DNA of 64,000 nt from Rhodococcus sp. SBT000017 (GTDB taxonomy: Bacteria; Actinomycetota; Actinomycetes; Mycobacteriales; Mycobacteriaceae). The notes under the pieces were generated by a model that was given only the letters and a program-made list of their open reading frames with translations, made no database searches and was not told the origin of the DNA. This document shows, piece after piece, positions 1-11,426 of this stretch. The DNA lies in assembly GCF_003688915.1 (NCBI RefSeq), contig NZ_REFU01000001.1, forward strand, positions 1,550,001 to 1,614,000, given 5' to 3'. The position numbers and the translations under genes are program-made. The stretch's first letter is position 1. Each line of letters opens with the position of its first letter.

Positions 1-702
1 GGCCGTCAACGTGGACTTCCACGCCGGGCCGGACAGTGCCGGGAACAGGACGAAATCCTTGCCGACCTGCTTGGCGATCTTGCGCGCGAAGGCGCGGCTG
101 GCCGGAGACTTCAGCAGACCCTTCTCGTCCTCGCCGTCCAGCTGCTTCTGCGCGTCGTAGTCGTGCAGCGCGATGCCCCACTCGAAGGTGGTGGCCAGCA
201 CGATGTTGGCGAGCGGCTGAACGAGGTTGATCGGCTTCCACGGCTCGTCGCGGGTCATCCGCAGGATGCCGAAGCCGATGTCGTCGTCCATGCCGACGAT
301 GTTGGTGTACGTGTGGTGCGAGTAGTTGTGAGCGCGCTTCCACTGCTCCGACGGTCCGGTCTGATCCCACTCCCACGACGTGGAATGAATTTCCGGGTCG
401 TTCATCCAGTCCCACTGGCCGTGCATGACGTTGTGGCCGAGCTCCATGTTCTCGATGATCTTGGCGACACTGAGCATCGCCGTGCCTGCGATCCAGGCCG
501 GCCGATACTTGCTGCCGAGCAGCACCGCGCGGCCACCGAGCTCGAGCAGCCGCTGCAGCCTGATGGTCCGACGGATGTAGGCGGCATCGCGCTCGCCGCG
601 GCTGTCTTCGACGTCTCGACGAATCGCATCCAGTTCACGACCGAACGCTTCCATGTCCGCTTCGCTGAGATGAGCGAACTCTTTGATGTCGGTGATGGCC
701 AC
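1..702 (-). CDS. desA3: Membrane fatty-acid (acyl-CoA) delta-9 desaturase, DesA3-type, 3' end cut by the window
   Basis: The first 234 residues are present and the C-terminus lies outside the window. Two histidine clusters typical of membrane di-iron desaturases are visible: HNVMH near residue 88 and HNYSHH near residue 121. The family introduces a cis double bond into stearoyl-CoA at the membrane, taking electrons from an NADPH reductase. That reductase is encoded directly upstream (811-1938), as in the M. tuberculosis Rv3230c-Rv3229c pair. I chose a GTG start because GGAGGA sits about 4 bases before it and an in-frame stop lies a little further upstream. The 108-bp gap to the reductase holds an operator-like site (757-775), so the gene may have its own promoter. 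Confidence 0.85.
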   Translation of the reverse strand, partial: MAITDIKEFAHLSEADMEAFGRELDAIRRDVEDSRGERDAAYIRRTIRLQRLLELGGRAVLLGSKYRPAWIAGTAMLSVAKIIENMELGHNVMHGQWDWMNDPEIHSTSWEWDQTGPSEQWKRAHNYSHHTYTNIVGMDDDIGFGILRMTRDEPWKPINLVQPLANIVLATTFEWGIALHDYDAQKQLDGEDEKGLLKSPASRAFARKIAKQVGKDFVLFPALSGPAWKSTLTA

Positions 703-756
703 CGGGTCCTCCAACAGTTGAGTGCAGTGCCCGAAATATCGGGTTTCGACGTGGGC

Positions 757-775
757 AACCTACGTAAGCGTAACC
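757..775 (-). promoter_or_regulatory. Operator-like 19-bp site upstream of the desaturase
   Basis: The plus strand reads AACCTACGTAAGCGTAACC, an inverted repeat TACG-N4-CGTA with flanks. The same 19-mer with two central changes occurs at 1977-1995 before the reductase. Read in the direction of the desaturase it contains TAGGTT, a plausible -10 element, so a bound repressor would block transcription. A TetR-type regulator of fatty-acid desaturation is a reasonable guess, but none is encoded in this window. Confidence 0.5.
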
Positions 776-810
776 GAACAGCCTGAGAAGGCAGTGTGCG
801 AAAAACAGAC

Positions 811-1938
811 CTACAATTCCAATGTGCAGTCGCCCGCAGCTGCGGAAATACACGTCTGGACGCGGTCGCCCTCGCTGTGTTCCTTACCGGAACGCAGGTC
901 GATGACATGTCCTGCCGTCAACGGCACCACACACGTCTGGCAGATACCCATCCGGCAACCGAACGGCATCTGAACGCCGACGTTCTCGCCGGCTTCGAGC
1001 AGACTGGTCGCGCCGTCGACGGTGGTCTTCTTGTCCGACCTGGAGAACGTGACGGTGCCGCCGGCACCGGAGGTGTCGGCGCGCGAGATCTCGAACCGCT
1101 CCAGATGAAGGCTGTCCTCGATTTTCTCGCGCTTCCAGGTCTTCTCGATTTCTTCGAGCAGTGCTGCCGGCCCGCACGCCCAGGTGTCGCGCGTGCGCCA
1201 GTCGGGATAGAGCTCGTCGAGAGAGGCGAGTGCGAACTTGCCGTCCGATCGCGTCAACTGCACGTGCGAGGTGAAGTTGGGATGGGACTTCTCCAGCGCG
1301 GCGATCTCGGCGGCGAACATGACTTCGTCCTCGGTGGGTGCCGAGTGGATGTGCACGGTGTCGGGCATGTCGCCGTGCCGATCCAATGCCCGCAGCATCG
1401 AGATGATCGGCGTGATGCCGCTGCCTGCCGTGACGAACAAGATCTTGTTCGGCGGCGGCACGGGCAGCGCGAAATTGCCCTTCGGGGCGGCCAGCCGAAC
1501 GATGGTTCCCTGTGGCACACCGCCGACGAGGTGCGAGGAGAGGAAGCCTTCCGGCATCGCCTTGACGGTGATGGAGATCAGCTTGTCTTCCCAGTTCGGT
1601 GGGGAGGTCAACGAGTAGGACCGCCAGTGCCATCGCCCGCCGAGGTGCAACCCGATCCCGATGTACTGGCCGGGCCGGTAGTCGAAGTTGAAGCCCCAAC
1701 CCGGCTGGATCACCAGGGTCACCGCCGTGGCGGTTTCCTTCTCCACCCGCACGATGCGGCCGCGGAGTTCGCGTGCCGACCAGAGAGGATTCGCCAGGTG
1801 CAGGTAGTCGTCGGGCAACAAGGGAGTGGTGATGCGGGTGAAGGCACCACGCACCATGTTCAGTCTGGGACGCTTGGGGGCCGATATACCGGCCGCCGGA
1901 GCCTCCAGCCACTTCTTCAGATCCATCGGGTGTTCCAT
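811..1938 (-). CDS. NADPH-dependent oxidoreductase with C-terminal 2Fe-2S ferredoxin domain (desaturase partner)
   Basis: This 375-residue protein has three modules in order: an FAD-binding domain with RSYS at residues 106-109, an NAD(P)-binding domain with a GSGITP motif near residue 171, and a plant-type [2Fe-2S] domain with Cys328, Cys333, Cys336 and Cys363. This layout matches Rv3230c, the reductase that feeds electrons to DesA3. Its place directly upstream of the desaturase supports that job. Two start codons are possible, Met1 and Met5; a purine-rich GAGGGG precedes both, so the first five residues are uncertain. The operator-like site at 1977-1995 lies 39 bp upstream. Electron transfer to other oxygenases, such as the AlkB in this window, cannot be excluded. 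Confidence 0.85.
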   Translation of the reverse strand: MEHPMDLKKWLEAPAAGISAPKRPRLNMVRGAFTRITTPLLPDDYLHLANPLWSARELRGRIVRVEKETATAVTLVIQPGWGFNFDYRPGQYIGIGLHLGGRWHWRSYSLTSPPNWEDKLISITVKAMPEGFLSSHLVGGVPQGTIVRLAAPKGNFALPVPPPNKILFVTAGSGITPIISMLRALDRHGDMPDTVHIHSAPTEDEVMFAAEIAALEKSHPNFTSHVQLTRSDGKFALASLDELYPDWRTRDTWACGPAALLEEIEKTWKREKIEDSLHLERFEISRADTSGAGGTVTFSRSDKKTTVDGATSLLEAGENVGVQMPFGCRMGICQTCVVPLTAGHVIDLRSGKEHSEGDRVQTCISAAAGDCTLEL

Positions 1939-1976
1939 CCCCTCGATCGAGATACTGAACCGCTTGCGGTCATCGA

Positions 1977-1995
1977 GGTTACGCTACCGTAGGTT
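1977..1995 (+). promoter_or_regulatory. Operator-like 19-bp site upstream of the reductase
   Basis: The plus strand reads GGTTACGCTACCGTAGGTT. Its reverse complement matches the site at 757-775 at 17 of 19 positions, the two differences being central. Read in the gene direction it contains TACGGT and TAGCGT, either of which could act as a -10 element. Two matched sites before two functionally linked genes suggest shared control. Confidence 0.5.
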
Positions 1996-2050
1996 CGGGT
2001 CCGGGAACACCTGTGCCGGTGTCGATAGTGCGCGAACGAACACCGCGGAG

Positions 2051-2575
2051 CTACAGCAGTTCGAGCAGAAACGACAATTCTTGCGGGGCGTACCACGCGA
2101 GCGTGTGATCCTCGGCGTCTCCGAGCACGAACTCCGCGTCCACGTCACCCATGTCCGCGGCATCGACAGCGGCAACGGCCTTCGCGACCGCCGATTCGGC
2201 CCCTTCGAGATCGACATGGACCGACGCAACCTGATCCATCCGCAACGGTTCCTTCAGCCGGACGACGGCATCGTCCAGATCTGGGCGCAGAGTGGGATCG
2301 TCCACATCGGCCGCGATCACCGCCCGCCGGTACACCACCCCTTCGGCGACCGTCCCGGTGTCGGTCTCGTCGTCGACTGCAGCAGCGATCAGACGCAGAG
2401 AGGCCCGAGCGGCCTCCCCCATCGCCACCTCGGAGAGCTCCTCGTCGTCGCCGGACGAGTACGCCTCACGCAGCGTCGGTGTCACCGCGAAGGCCGTGCG
2501 CGAGACCGGGCTGAACTCGCCCTCTGCCGACAACACTTTCAAGAACTCCAGCGTCGCCGGAACGTAGACACGCAT
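2051..2575 (-). CDS. Conserved actinobacterial protein, DUF6912/Rv3231c-type
   Basis: A small acidic protein of 174 residues starting MRVYVPATLEFL. I recognise it as the conserved hypothetical that sits between the desaturase reductase and the acyltransferase genes in related genomes; its function is unknown to me. It has no signal peptide, membrane segment or obvious catalytic motif. The ATG at 2575 is preceded by GAGG at about 9 bases. An alternative GTG five codons upstream would overlap the stop of the preceding acyltransferase as GTGA. Either way the two genes are probably co-transcribed and translationally coupled. Confidence 0.7.
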   Translation of the reverse strand: MRVYVPATLEFLKVLSAEGEFSPVSRTAFAVTPTLREAYSSGDDEELSEVAMGEAARASLRLIAAAVDDETDTGTVAEGVVYRRAVIAADVDDPTLRPDLDDAVVRLKEPLRMDQVASVHVDLEGAESAVAKAVAAVDAADMGDVDAEFVLGDAEDHTLAWYAPQELSFLLELL

Positions 2576-2586
2576 TGCAGAAGACC

Positions 2587-4032
2587 TCACACTCTCGATT
2601 CGTTGCTGGCGTCGACCAACTCTTCCAGCGCCTCGTGCAGAAGCGCCGTGACGACGTCCACGTCCGGCATGGCACCTCTATCGGCATTGAGCCCGAAGAA
2701 CACGTAGCCGTCGTAGGACGTCAACCCGATGCTCATCGCCTGGTTCTCGAACAGCGGCGACACCGGATACATCTCGAGCATGCGCGCACCGCCCACGTAC
2801 AGCGGGAACTGGGGTCCTGGTGCGTTGGTGACGATCAGATTGAACACCCGCTGAGAGAGCCGACTGCCCGCTCGCGCACCCATCGCGTGCAGGCTCGCCG
2901 GGGCGAATCCGGAGATGCGCATCAGTGTCTGTGCAGTGACTCCGCGACTCTGTTTGGCGTGCGCCTCGGTGGCGTGCGCAATGTGCGAGAGCCGCACCAC
3001 GGCATTCGATTCACCGACGGGCAGATCGACCAGAAACGACGAGACCTCGCTGCGATCTTCCTCGGCCGGCTCGACCGGCCGGTCGGCCGCATCTCCGAAA
3101 CCGACCCGATCGGCCGAGACGTACACCGACATGGGCACCATGGCCCGCACCGTCGAGGAGGCCGTCACGGGCTCGCCCCGAGAGAGCAACCAATTGCGCA
3201 GTGCCCCGGTGACGACAGCGAGCACCACGTCGTTGATCGAGCAGTCGAACCTGTTGTGAATTCTGCGGTAGTCGGCGAGCTCGGTCTTGGCCACCGCGAA
3301 TCTGCGGTTTCGCGAGATCGGGGCGTTCAGCGGACTCGACGGTGCACTCTGGGTCGCGGTGCGCAGCACCGCCGCGACCTTCGCTGCGGCCCGCAAGGCT
3401 TCACCCGCGACACCGGCAGCCCCGTGGACCGCGCCGCGCAGAGCCTCGACGCTCTCCCCCGGACGTACCACCAACTCGGTCAGCGCATCGATGACCAACG
3501 CCGAATCCTTGGGCTCGCGCGCAGGCATCCAGAGTTCCTCGGCCATCGGCGGTGGATTCTTGCTCGCATCCAGGATGACCTGACCGATGTCGAGCGCGTG
3601 TTCGCCGTCGACCAGCGCCGAGTGGGACTTGGTGAAGACGGCGAAGCGATTCTTCGACAACCCCTCGACCAGGTACATCTCCCACAGCGGCCGAGTGCGA
3701 TCGAGTGGGCGCGAGGTCAGCCGCGCGATCAGATCGTGCAACTGATCGTCCGAACCCGGCTTGGGTAGTGCCGATCGGCGGATGTGGTAGGTGATGTCGA
3801 AATCCGCGTCGTCGACCCACACCGGCCGGGCCAGACCGAAGGCGACCTCACGCACCTTCTGCCGGTACCGGGGAACCAATGCCAACCGTTGCTCGACCAA
3901 CGACAGCAGTCGGTCGTAGCTGAATCCACTGCGCGGAGTCCGGAAGATGGCGAGCGACCCGAGGTGCATAGGGCTGCTACTGGCCTCGAGAAAGTAGAAC
4001 GACGCATCCTGCGCTGTCAGCCTGGTCGCCAT
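2587..4032 (-). CDS. Wax ester synthase/diacylglycerol acyltransferase (WS/DGAT) family protein with altered active site
   Basis: The protein begins MATRLTAQDASFYFLE, the usual start of WS/DGAT enzymes, and is about 481 residues long, normal for the family. These enzymes transfer acyl-CoA to diacylglycerol or fatty alcohol at the membrane/lipid-droplet surface. The active-site motif HHxxxDG is expected near residue 135. Here the sequence is KSHSALVDG, so the second histidine, normally the general base, is serine. The C-terminal family block (FNLIVTNAPGP) is intact. A longer reading frame extends 31 codons upstream, but homology at the N-terminus favours the internal ATG at 4032. The neighbourhood resembles the tgs3-like genes Rv3233c/Rv3234c. 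Whether it is active is uncertain. Confidence 0.85.
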   Translation of the reverse strand: MATRLTAQDASFYFLEASSSPMHLGSLAIFRTPRSGFSYDRLLSLVEQRLALVPRYRQKVREVAFGLARPVWVDDADFDITYHIRRSALPKPGSDDQLHDLIARLTSRPLDRTRPLWEMYLVEGLSKNRFAVFTKSHSALVDGEHALDIGQVILDASKNPPPMAEELWMPAREPKDSALVIDALTELVVRPGESVEALRGAVHGAAGVAGEALRAAAKVAAVLRTATQSAPSSPLNAPISRNRRFAVAKTELADYRRIHNRFDCSINDVVLAVVTGALRNWLLSRGEPVTASSTVRAMVPMSVYVSADRVGFGDAADRPVEPAEEDRSEVSSFLVDLPVGESNAVVRLSHIAHATEAHAKQSRGVTAQTLMRISGFAPASLHAMGARAGSRLSQRVFNLIVTNAPGPQFPLYVGGARMLEMYPVSPLFENQAMSIGLTSYDGYVFFGLNADRGAMPDVDVVTALLHEALEELVDASNESRV

Positions 4033-4217
4033 CGCGTGTTCCAGTCCCCGTCCTCGCGTGAAGTACGCGCCGATTCCTGTGGCCGAGCGCGCAGTGTGCT
4101 CGAACCTAGAGTACGTGGCGGACATTTGTCGGTCTCGGGGTCGGTCGAGGACCGTGTCGCGGGCCGATCCAGGGTCCGGACGGGAACCGAACGCGCTCTC
4201 GGACCGTCAATGACGGT

Positions 4218-4793
4218 GTGAGTGTCATCGAATCGAGCGACCCGCCGGACATCCCGGACACGTCGGCCACGGGCCCGCGACTCCGCGCCGAACATCATTG
4301 CTTTCTCTCGCGTGCCGCTCCGTTCGAGCCGCCGCTCAGCTCCGGCGCCGTGCACACGTGGGACCCGGCGGCAGCCACCGAACCGCGGCCGGCCCGCCAC
4401 CGACCATCCGTACGCAGCACCCGTTCTCGACCACGCGCCGAGCCTCCCGGCCGGCCACCGGTGCCCGTCGATGCACGTTCGAGTGCCGACCGCGCGATGC
4501 GCATGATGATCGAGGTGATCGATCGACGACGCAGCGCAGACCAGCTGGCGCCGTTGTTCACTGCCTCGATGATCGATCTGGTGCGGACCATAGTGCGGAA
4601 CCCGCCGCCGGGCAGACGACTCGGATTCGCAGCAGTGCGACGAGTCCACGTGGCGTATCGGTCGGATGTCTCGGCGGAGATCTTCGGCTCCTACACCCGC
4701 GGCCCGCGCACGTTCGCCTTCGCAGGCCGAATCGAGCTGGCGATCGACCCGCGCCGCCCCGGGTGGACGGTCACGTCGCTGCGAGTGGGGTGA
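4218..4793 (+). CDS. Rv3235 family protein (DUF6459-type)
   Basis: A 191-residue protein rich in Ala, Arg and Pro in its first half. A more ordered C-terminal half starts around RAMRMMIEVIDRRR and ends in a beta-rich segment (RVHVAYRSDVSAEIFG). This split and its place between the acyltransferase and secA match the Rv3235 family. Homologues elsewhere are often found near secA; a role linked to protein export has been suggested by context only. There is no signal peptide. It is convergent with secA, and the two share a strong hairpin terminator. Confidence 0.75.
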   Translation: MSVIESSDPPDIPDTSATGPRLRAEHHCFLSRAAPFEPPLSSGAVHTWDPAAATEPRPARHRPSVRSTRSRPRAEPPGRPPVPVDARSSADRAMRMMIEVIDRRRSADQLAPLFTASMIDLVRTIVRNPPPGRRLGFAAVRRVHVAYRSDVSAEIFGSYTRGPRTFAFAGRIELAIDPRRPGWTVTSLRVG

Positions 4794-4794
4794 G

Positions 4795-4822
4795 GGCCGC
4801 GTCGCCCAGTGGCGACGCGGCC
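4795..4822. terminator. Bidirectional hairpin terminator between the Rv3235-type gene and secA
   Basis: A perfect 12-bp stem, GGCCGCGTCGCC paired with GGCGACGCGGCC around a CAGT loop, lies in the 37-bp gap between two convergent stops. It has no long T tract, as is common in high-GC actinobacteria. Confidence 0.85.
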
Positions 4823-4830
4823 GTCGTGCA

Positions 4831-7737
<2,907 letters not shown>

Positions 7738-8043
7738 GGGCTTTCTCGTCCTCGATCCTCGGTTCACGGGTACTGGTACGAACAACACTGCATACTGCAC
7801 GAGCTCACGGGTCGTCACCACGACTTCTGCGCGGCGGGTAACCCGAACGCGTCCATGGTAGGCGGTGTCGCTGCGAACCCGGCAGCCCGACTATCGGTCG
7901 TCGGAGATCGCCGGTCGGCCATTCGGACAACACCGACACAGCACTGCAGGCTCGACGTGGGGATCGAGTCTCCGGTGTCGAGCCTGCAGCGGTGCAAAGA
8001 TTTCACGGACGGCGAACGTGTCGAGCCGTCCCGGGCGGTCCGG
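7738..8043. other. Intergenic region between hpf and secA (306 bp)
   Basis: No coding region is supported here. It must hold the secA promoter on the minus strand and the hpf terminator (7944-7989). I see no RNA gene or riboswitch-like fold. Confidence 0.6.
7944..7989 (-). terminator. Hairpin terminator downstream of hpf
   Basis: Perfect 13-bp arms CTGCAGGCTCGAC and GTCGAGCCTGCAG flank a 20-nt loop, 54 bp beyond the hpf stop codon. There is no T tract. Confidence 0.7.
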
Positions 8044-8712
8044 TCAGGTGAGTCTGATCAAGCCGTAATCGAAGGCGTGCCGTCGGTACACAACCGAGGG
8101 GCGATCGCTTGCGCTGTCGTGGAACAAGAAGAAATCGTGACCGACGAGTTCCATTTCGTACAGTGCGTCGTCCACGCTCATCGGTGCGGCCGAGTGGATC
8201 TTCGTTCGCACGATGTGCCCGGGACCGCTCTGGTCGTCCTCGAACGAGTCGAGTTTCGTCTCGGGATCGAGTGCCAGCGTGTCGTCCTCGGCGAGTTCGG
8301 CAGTGGCCTCGGCAACGGACACGGGCCTCTTCTCGCCGTAGTGGACCTTGCGACGGTCCTTGGTGCGCCGGAGCCTGCTCTCGAGTTTCGACGTCACCGC
8401 TTCGAGTGCGGCATAGAAACTGTCGGCACACGCTTCGGCTCGAACGACCGGGCCCTTGCCCTTCGCGGTGATCTCCACGCGTTGACATGCCTTGGCCTGG
8501 CGGCGATTTCGTTCGTGCTGCAGTTCGACGTCGAACAGGTAGATGGAGGGATCGAAGCGCTCGAGGCGAGCCAATTTCTCGGAGACGTATATCCGGAAAT
8601 GATCCGGTATCTCGACGTTGCGGCCCTTGACCACGACGTCCGCATTGCTCTTGGCGGGTTCTTCCGAGGGCTTCTCGTCGAAGAAAACCGAGGCTTGTGA
8701 AGGGGTCGTCAC
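8044..8712 (-). CDS. hpf: Long-form ribosome hibernation-promoting factor (HPF/RaiA)
   Basis: The protein has 222 residues. The N-terminal ribosome-binding domain runs from about residue 25 (VVVKGRNVEIPDHFRIYV) to about 125. It is followed by an acidic linker and the C-terminal dimerisation domain (VDDALYEMELVGHDFFLF). The long form dimerises 70S ribosomes into inactive 100S particles, or protects them in stationary phase or hypoxia. In M. tuberculosis the gene before secA1 is the same type. Start context: an ATG followed by MTTPSQASVFFDE. The 201-bp upstream region separates it from the ComF-like gene and should hold its own promoter. Confidence 0.93.
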   Translation of the reverse strand: MTTPSQASVFFDEKPSEEPAKSNADVVVKGRNVEIPDHFRIYVSEKLARLERFDPSIYLFDVELQHERNRRQAKACQRVEITAKGKGPVVRAEACADSFYAALEAVTSKLESRLRRTKDRRKVHYGEKRPVSVAEATAELAEDDTLALDPETKLDSFEDDQSGPGHIVRTKIHSAAPMSVDDALYEMELVGHDFFLFHDSASDRPSVVYRRHAFDYGLIRLT

Positions 8713-8913
8713 GCGTACCTCCCGATATGGGCCACGCCCACTGTTGGACGTGGCAAGTGTGCATGCCGAATGGGGAACCTTCCGGCATCTCGAGTCCGGG
8801 GCATCACCTCATATCTGGTCCAGTCGGTGCGTGTCCGCGACGTTAGTCGGTCATCGACTCGTGTGCCACCGTTCACCCCGAATTGGTTGTCGGCGTGTCC
8901 CCCTTCCTTTCCG

Positions 8914-9597
8914 TCACGCACTCGCCACAACCAGCGCGCCGGCCACCGGCACTCCGAAATCGGTTAGCACTCTTGCCGATTCGGCCAACGTCGCGCCGGT
9001 GGTGACGACGTCGTCGATCAGCAGAACGGTGAAGTCCGCCGACCCCGTCACACGTGCGCCTGCTCGCGGACCAGCCACCCCGACAGCCTCGATCCGGCCC
9101 GCCACGTTGTGCTGGCGTTGCCCGGCCGACAGTCCGACCGAATCGCGGACTCCGCCGGTCATGCGGAGCAACTCGGGAACGAGCACTCGCTCCGGTGCCA
9201 ACTGTTCGGCAGCGATTCGAGCGCATCGCAGAACGGGATCACCCCCGCGAGCGCGGGCCGCACGAGCCCGAGAGGGCGCGCAGATCAGAATCAGCGAACT
9301 CAGCTCGGGTGGATCGATCTCACCCGCGTCGCGAAGATGTCCGACGGCCTCGGCGAGCGCTCGCCCGAAAGGCCGGGCCACCGACCGTCGACCTCGCTCC
9401 TTCAGGGCGATCACACCACTGCGGCGCGGCCCGCTGTAGGTACCCAGGGACCAGCACGGCACACCGGGATCGACTCGTGGCCGAACGGCGATGGGCGGGA
9501 CGAACAGGGCCAGGGAACACACCGTGCACCAGTGCTCCCCCGGCACACCGCACCCGGCGCATTCGAGTGGCAGAACCAGATCGAGGAGCGTCCGCAT
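8914..9597 (-). CDS. ComF family phosphoribosyltransferase-like protein
   Basis: A 227-residue protein with N-terminal cysteine pairs (CAGCGVPGEHWCTVC near residues 13-27) like the zinc ribbon of ComF proteins. A type I phosphoribosyltransferase PRPP-binding loop (VLLIDDVVTTGAT) lies near residue 190. ComF homologues are linked to DNA uptake in naturally competent bacteria, but in actinobacteria the substrate and role are unknown. The gene lies between lpqB and hpf, as in M. tuberculosis (Rv3242c). It reads in the same direction as mtrAB-lpqB and starts 47 bp after lpqB, so it may be the last gene of that operon. Confidence 0.85.
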   Translation of the reverse strand: MRTLLDLVLPLECAGCGVPGEHWCTVCSLALFVPPIAVRPRVDPGVPCWSLGTYSGPRRSGVIALKERGRRSVARPFGRALAEAVGHLRDAGEIDPPELSSLILICAPSRARAARARGGDPVLRCARIAAEQLAPERVLVPELLRMTGGVRDSVGLSAGQRQHNVAGRIEAVGVAGPRAGARVTGSADFTVLLIDDVVTTGATLAESARVLTDFGVPVAGALVVASA

Positions 9598-9644
9598 GGA
9601 TGCAGAGTCTGCCCGGGCCCACCGACAGACATCCCCGGCCGACG

Positions 9645-11426
9645 TCAGCCGGGCAGAATCGGCACTGCTTTGACTCCGGCCAATCCGGTGACCTCGCGCC
9701 AGTACCGGTCGCCGACCGGATCGGCATTGTTGAGGGCGAACACGGCCCGTGCATCGGCCACGTACTCCGTTTCCGGCGAGGCATCGACCGCCAGCACCGG
9801 AGTGGTCAGATTGCGTGAGGGCAGCGGATCCATCCGGGATCCGTCGACGGTCACCTGGACCACCGGTGTGTCGGTGGCGACCCGCGCGATCACGATGGTG
9901 TCGCCGGTACTCCAGTCCAAACTCGTGGCGTCGCTACCGAGTCCGATGGCCACGGCCCTGGGCTCGGTCAGGGAGTACACGCCCGAGGGCTCGCGCACCA
10001 CCGTCGCCACGTACACGACGCCGTCGACGATGAGCGCCGCTCGCACTCCGTCTCGGGCAAGTCGCAGTTCGGTGATCCGGTTGCCGAGTGTCGTGACGGC
10101 GGTGGCCTCGACCGGTATCACCGATACCTGACCGGTGGAAGGATCGCGGGCGGCGCGGATGACGTTGGTGCCGTCGATCACCGCCCACGCCGCGTTGTCG
10201 TCGGCCCCCCACGTGGGCCGCGTGATCGATTGCCCCTCCGCTACGGGGAACGCGCCGCCGTCGTAGCTGCCGACCATGAGCGTGCTCGACGGCGCAGGGG
10301 AAGGCCGTCCGGTGTCCGCGACGCCTGCCACGAGTGTGCCGTCGTTGGACAGCGCCACCGAGCGCAGGTTGCGGGCCTGCCCGAAGTACCCGGGAGCGGG
10401 AGTGGTCTCCGCCTCGTCGACGCGAAGCAATGTGCCGGACGCCAGTGCATGCAGTCCGACACTGTCGTCGGTGCTGCCCAGCGGATCGAACGAGTCGACG
10501 CCTGCGGTCGTCCACCCGTCGGGCTTGGTGGTGTCGATGGGTTGGCCGTCGGCGAGCAACACGTACGGCCCTGCCACCTCGGCCGAGGCGAGGGTCCAGA
10601 TCACCTGAGCAGCAAGCAGTTCGCGGTCGCGGTCACCCTTGTTCTGCAGGCCGCCGAAGTCGATCTTGATGCCACCGAGCCCCACCCCCACCTGCGCGGT
10701 CTGACCGTCGGCCTTGGTGATGGGCCCGCGAATGCTCACATCCTCGGACAGTTCGTTGCTCACCGCGGCCGACAGCGCCGACTTGGGGCCGTCGATGAGC
10801 AGCTGCACGAGTTGGTTGGCGAGTTGGTCCTGCGATCCGCTGGTCCACCGGACATCGGGCACGAGCACGCCACCGAGCGGATCGACGAAGTAGAGCGATC
10901 GCTGCTGATAGGTGTTCAGAAACGCGGATCGATCGATGACGACGCCGGGCGGCAATTTCGAGATGCGCCACTGCCCGTCCACTCGCGCCATCTCGATCGC
11001 GGCGTCGAAGGTGTCCGAGCCGGCCTGGTATTCGCCGCCGGAGGCCAGCATTCCGGCCGTCGCCGAGCGGATCGTGAACTGCGCGGTGTCGGAGGTACGC
11101 GGTCCGGACAGGGTGTCGATCCGGTCCGCGACAACGGTGCGTGCGCCGTCGTCCCAGGTTCCCGACGCCTCCTCGGTGAGAAACTGGCGGGCGGCCTGGT
11201 GCCGGTTGGCCGAGACGGCGCTGGCCTCGAAGAAGTCGTCCAACAAGCGATCGGGCTCGCGTCCCGGCTCGGGAGCCGGAGCACTGGTGGGCACGGCACC
11301 GGCGGTCAAGGTGCCGATGGCCTGGGGGCTGGACGACTCGGGAAGGCTCGCGCATCCGCCGACGAGGGCGACGACGAGCGTGCACATCGCCAGCACGCGG
11401 GTGCTGCGACGAAACGAGAAGGTCAC
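9645..11426 (-). CDS. lpqB: Lipoprotein LpqB, accessory to the MtrAB two-component system
   Basis: From the GTG at 11426 the protein has 593 residues, with a lipoprotein signal peptide ([12 protein letters not shown], lipobox VGGC). It is followed by a GerMN-like domain and a C-terminal beta-propeller-like region. LpqB binds the extracytoplasmic part of MtrB and tunes signalling. The GTG start overlaps the mtrB stop as GTGA, so the 62-codon upstream extension of the frame is almost certainly not translated. It belongs to the mtrA-mtrB-lpqB operon. Confidence 0.93.
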   Translation of the reverse strand: MTFSFRRSTRVLAMCTLVVALVGGCASLPESSSPQAIGTLTAGAVPTSAPAPEPGREPDRLLDDFFEASAVSANRHQAARQFLTEEASGTWDDGARTVVADRIDTLSGPRTSDTAQFTIRSATAGMLASGGEYQAGSDTFDAAIEMARVDGQWRISKLPPGVVIDRSAFLNTYQQRSLYFVDPLGGVLVPDVRWTSGSQDQLANQLVQLLIDGPKSALSAAVSNELSEDVSIRGPITKADGQTAQVGVGLGGIKIDFGGLQNKGDRDRELLAAQVIWTLASAEVAGPYVLLADGQPIDTTKPDGWTTAGVDSFDPLGSTDDSVGLHALASGTLLRVDEAETTPAPGYFGQARNLRSVALSNDGTLVAGVADTGRPSPAPSSTLMVGSYDGGAFPVAEGQSITRPTWGADDNAAWAVIDGTNVIRAARDPSTGQVSVIPVEATAVTTLGNRITELRLARDGVRAALIVDGVVYVATVVREPSGVYSLTEPRAVAIGLGSDATSLDWSTGDTIVIARVATDTPVVQVTVDGSRMDPLPSRNLTTPVLAVDASPETEYVADARAVFALNNADPVGDRYWREVTGLAGVKAVPILPG

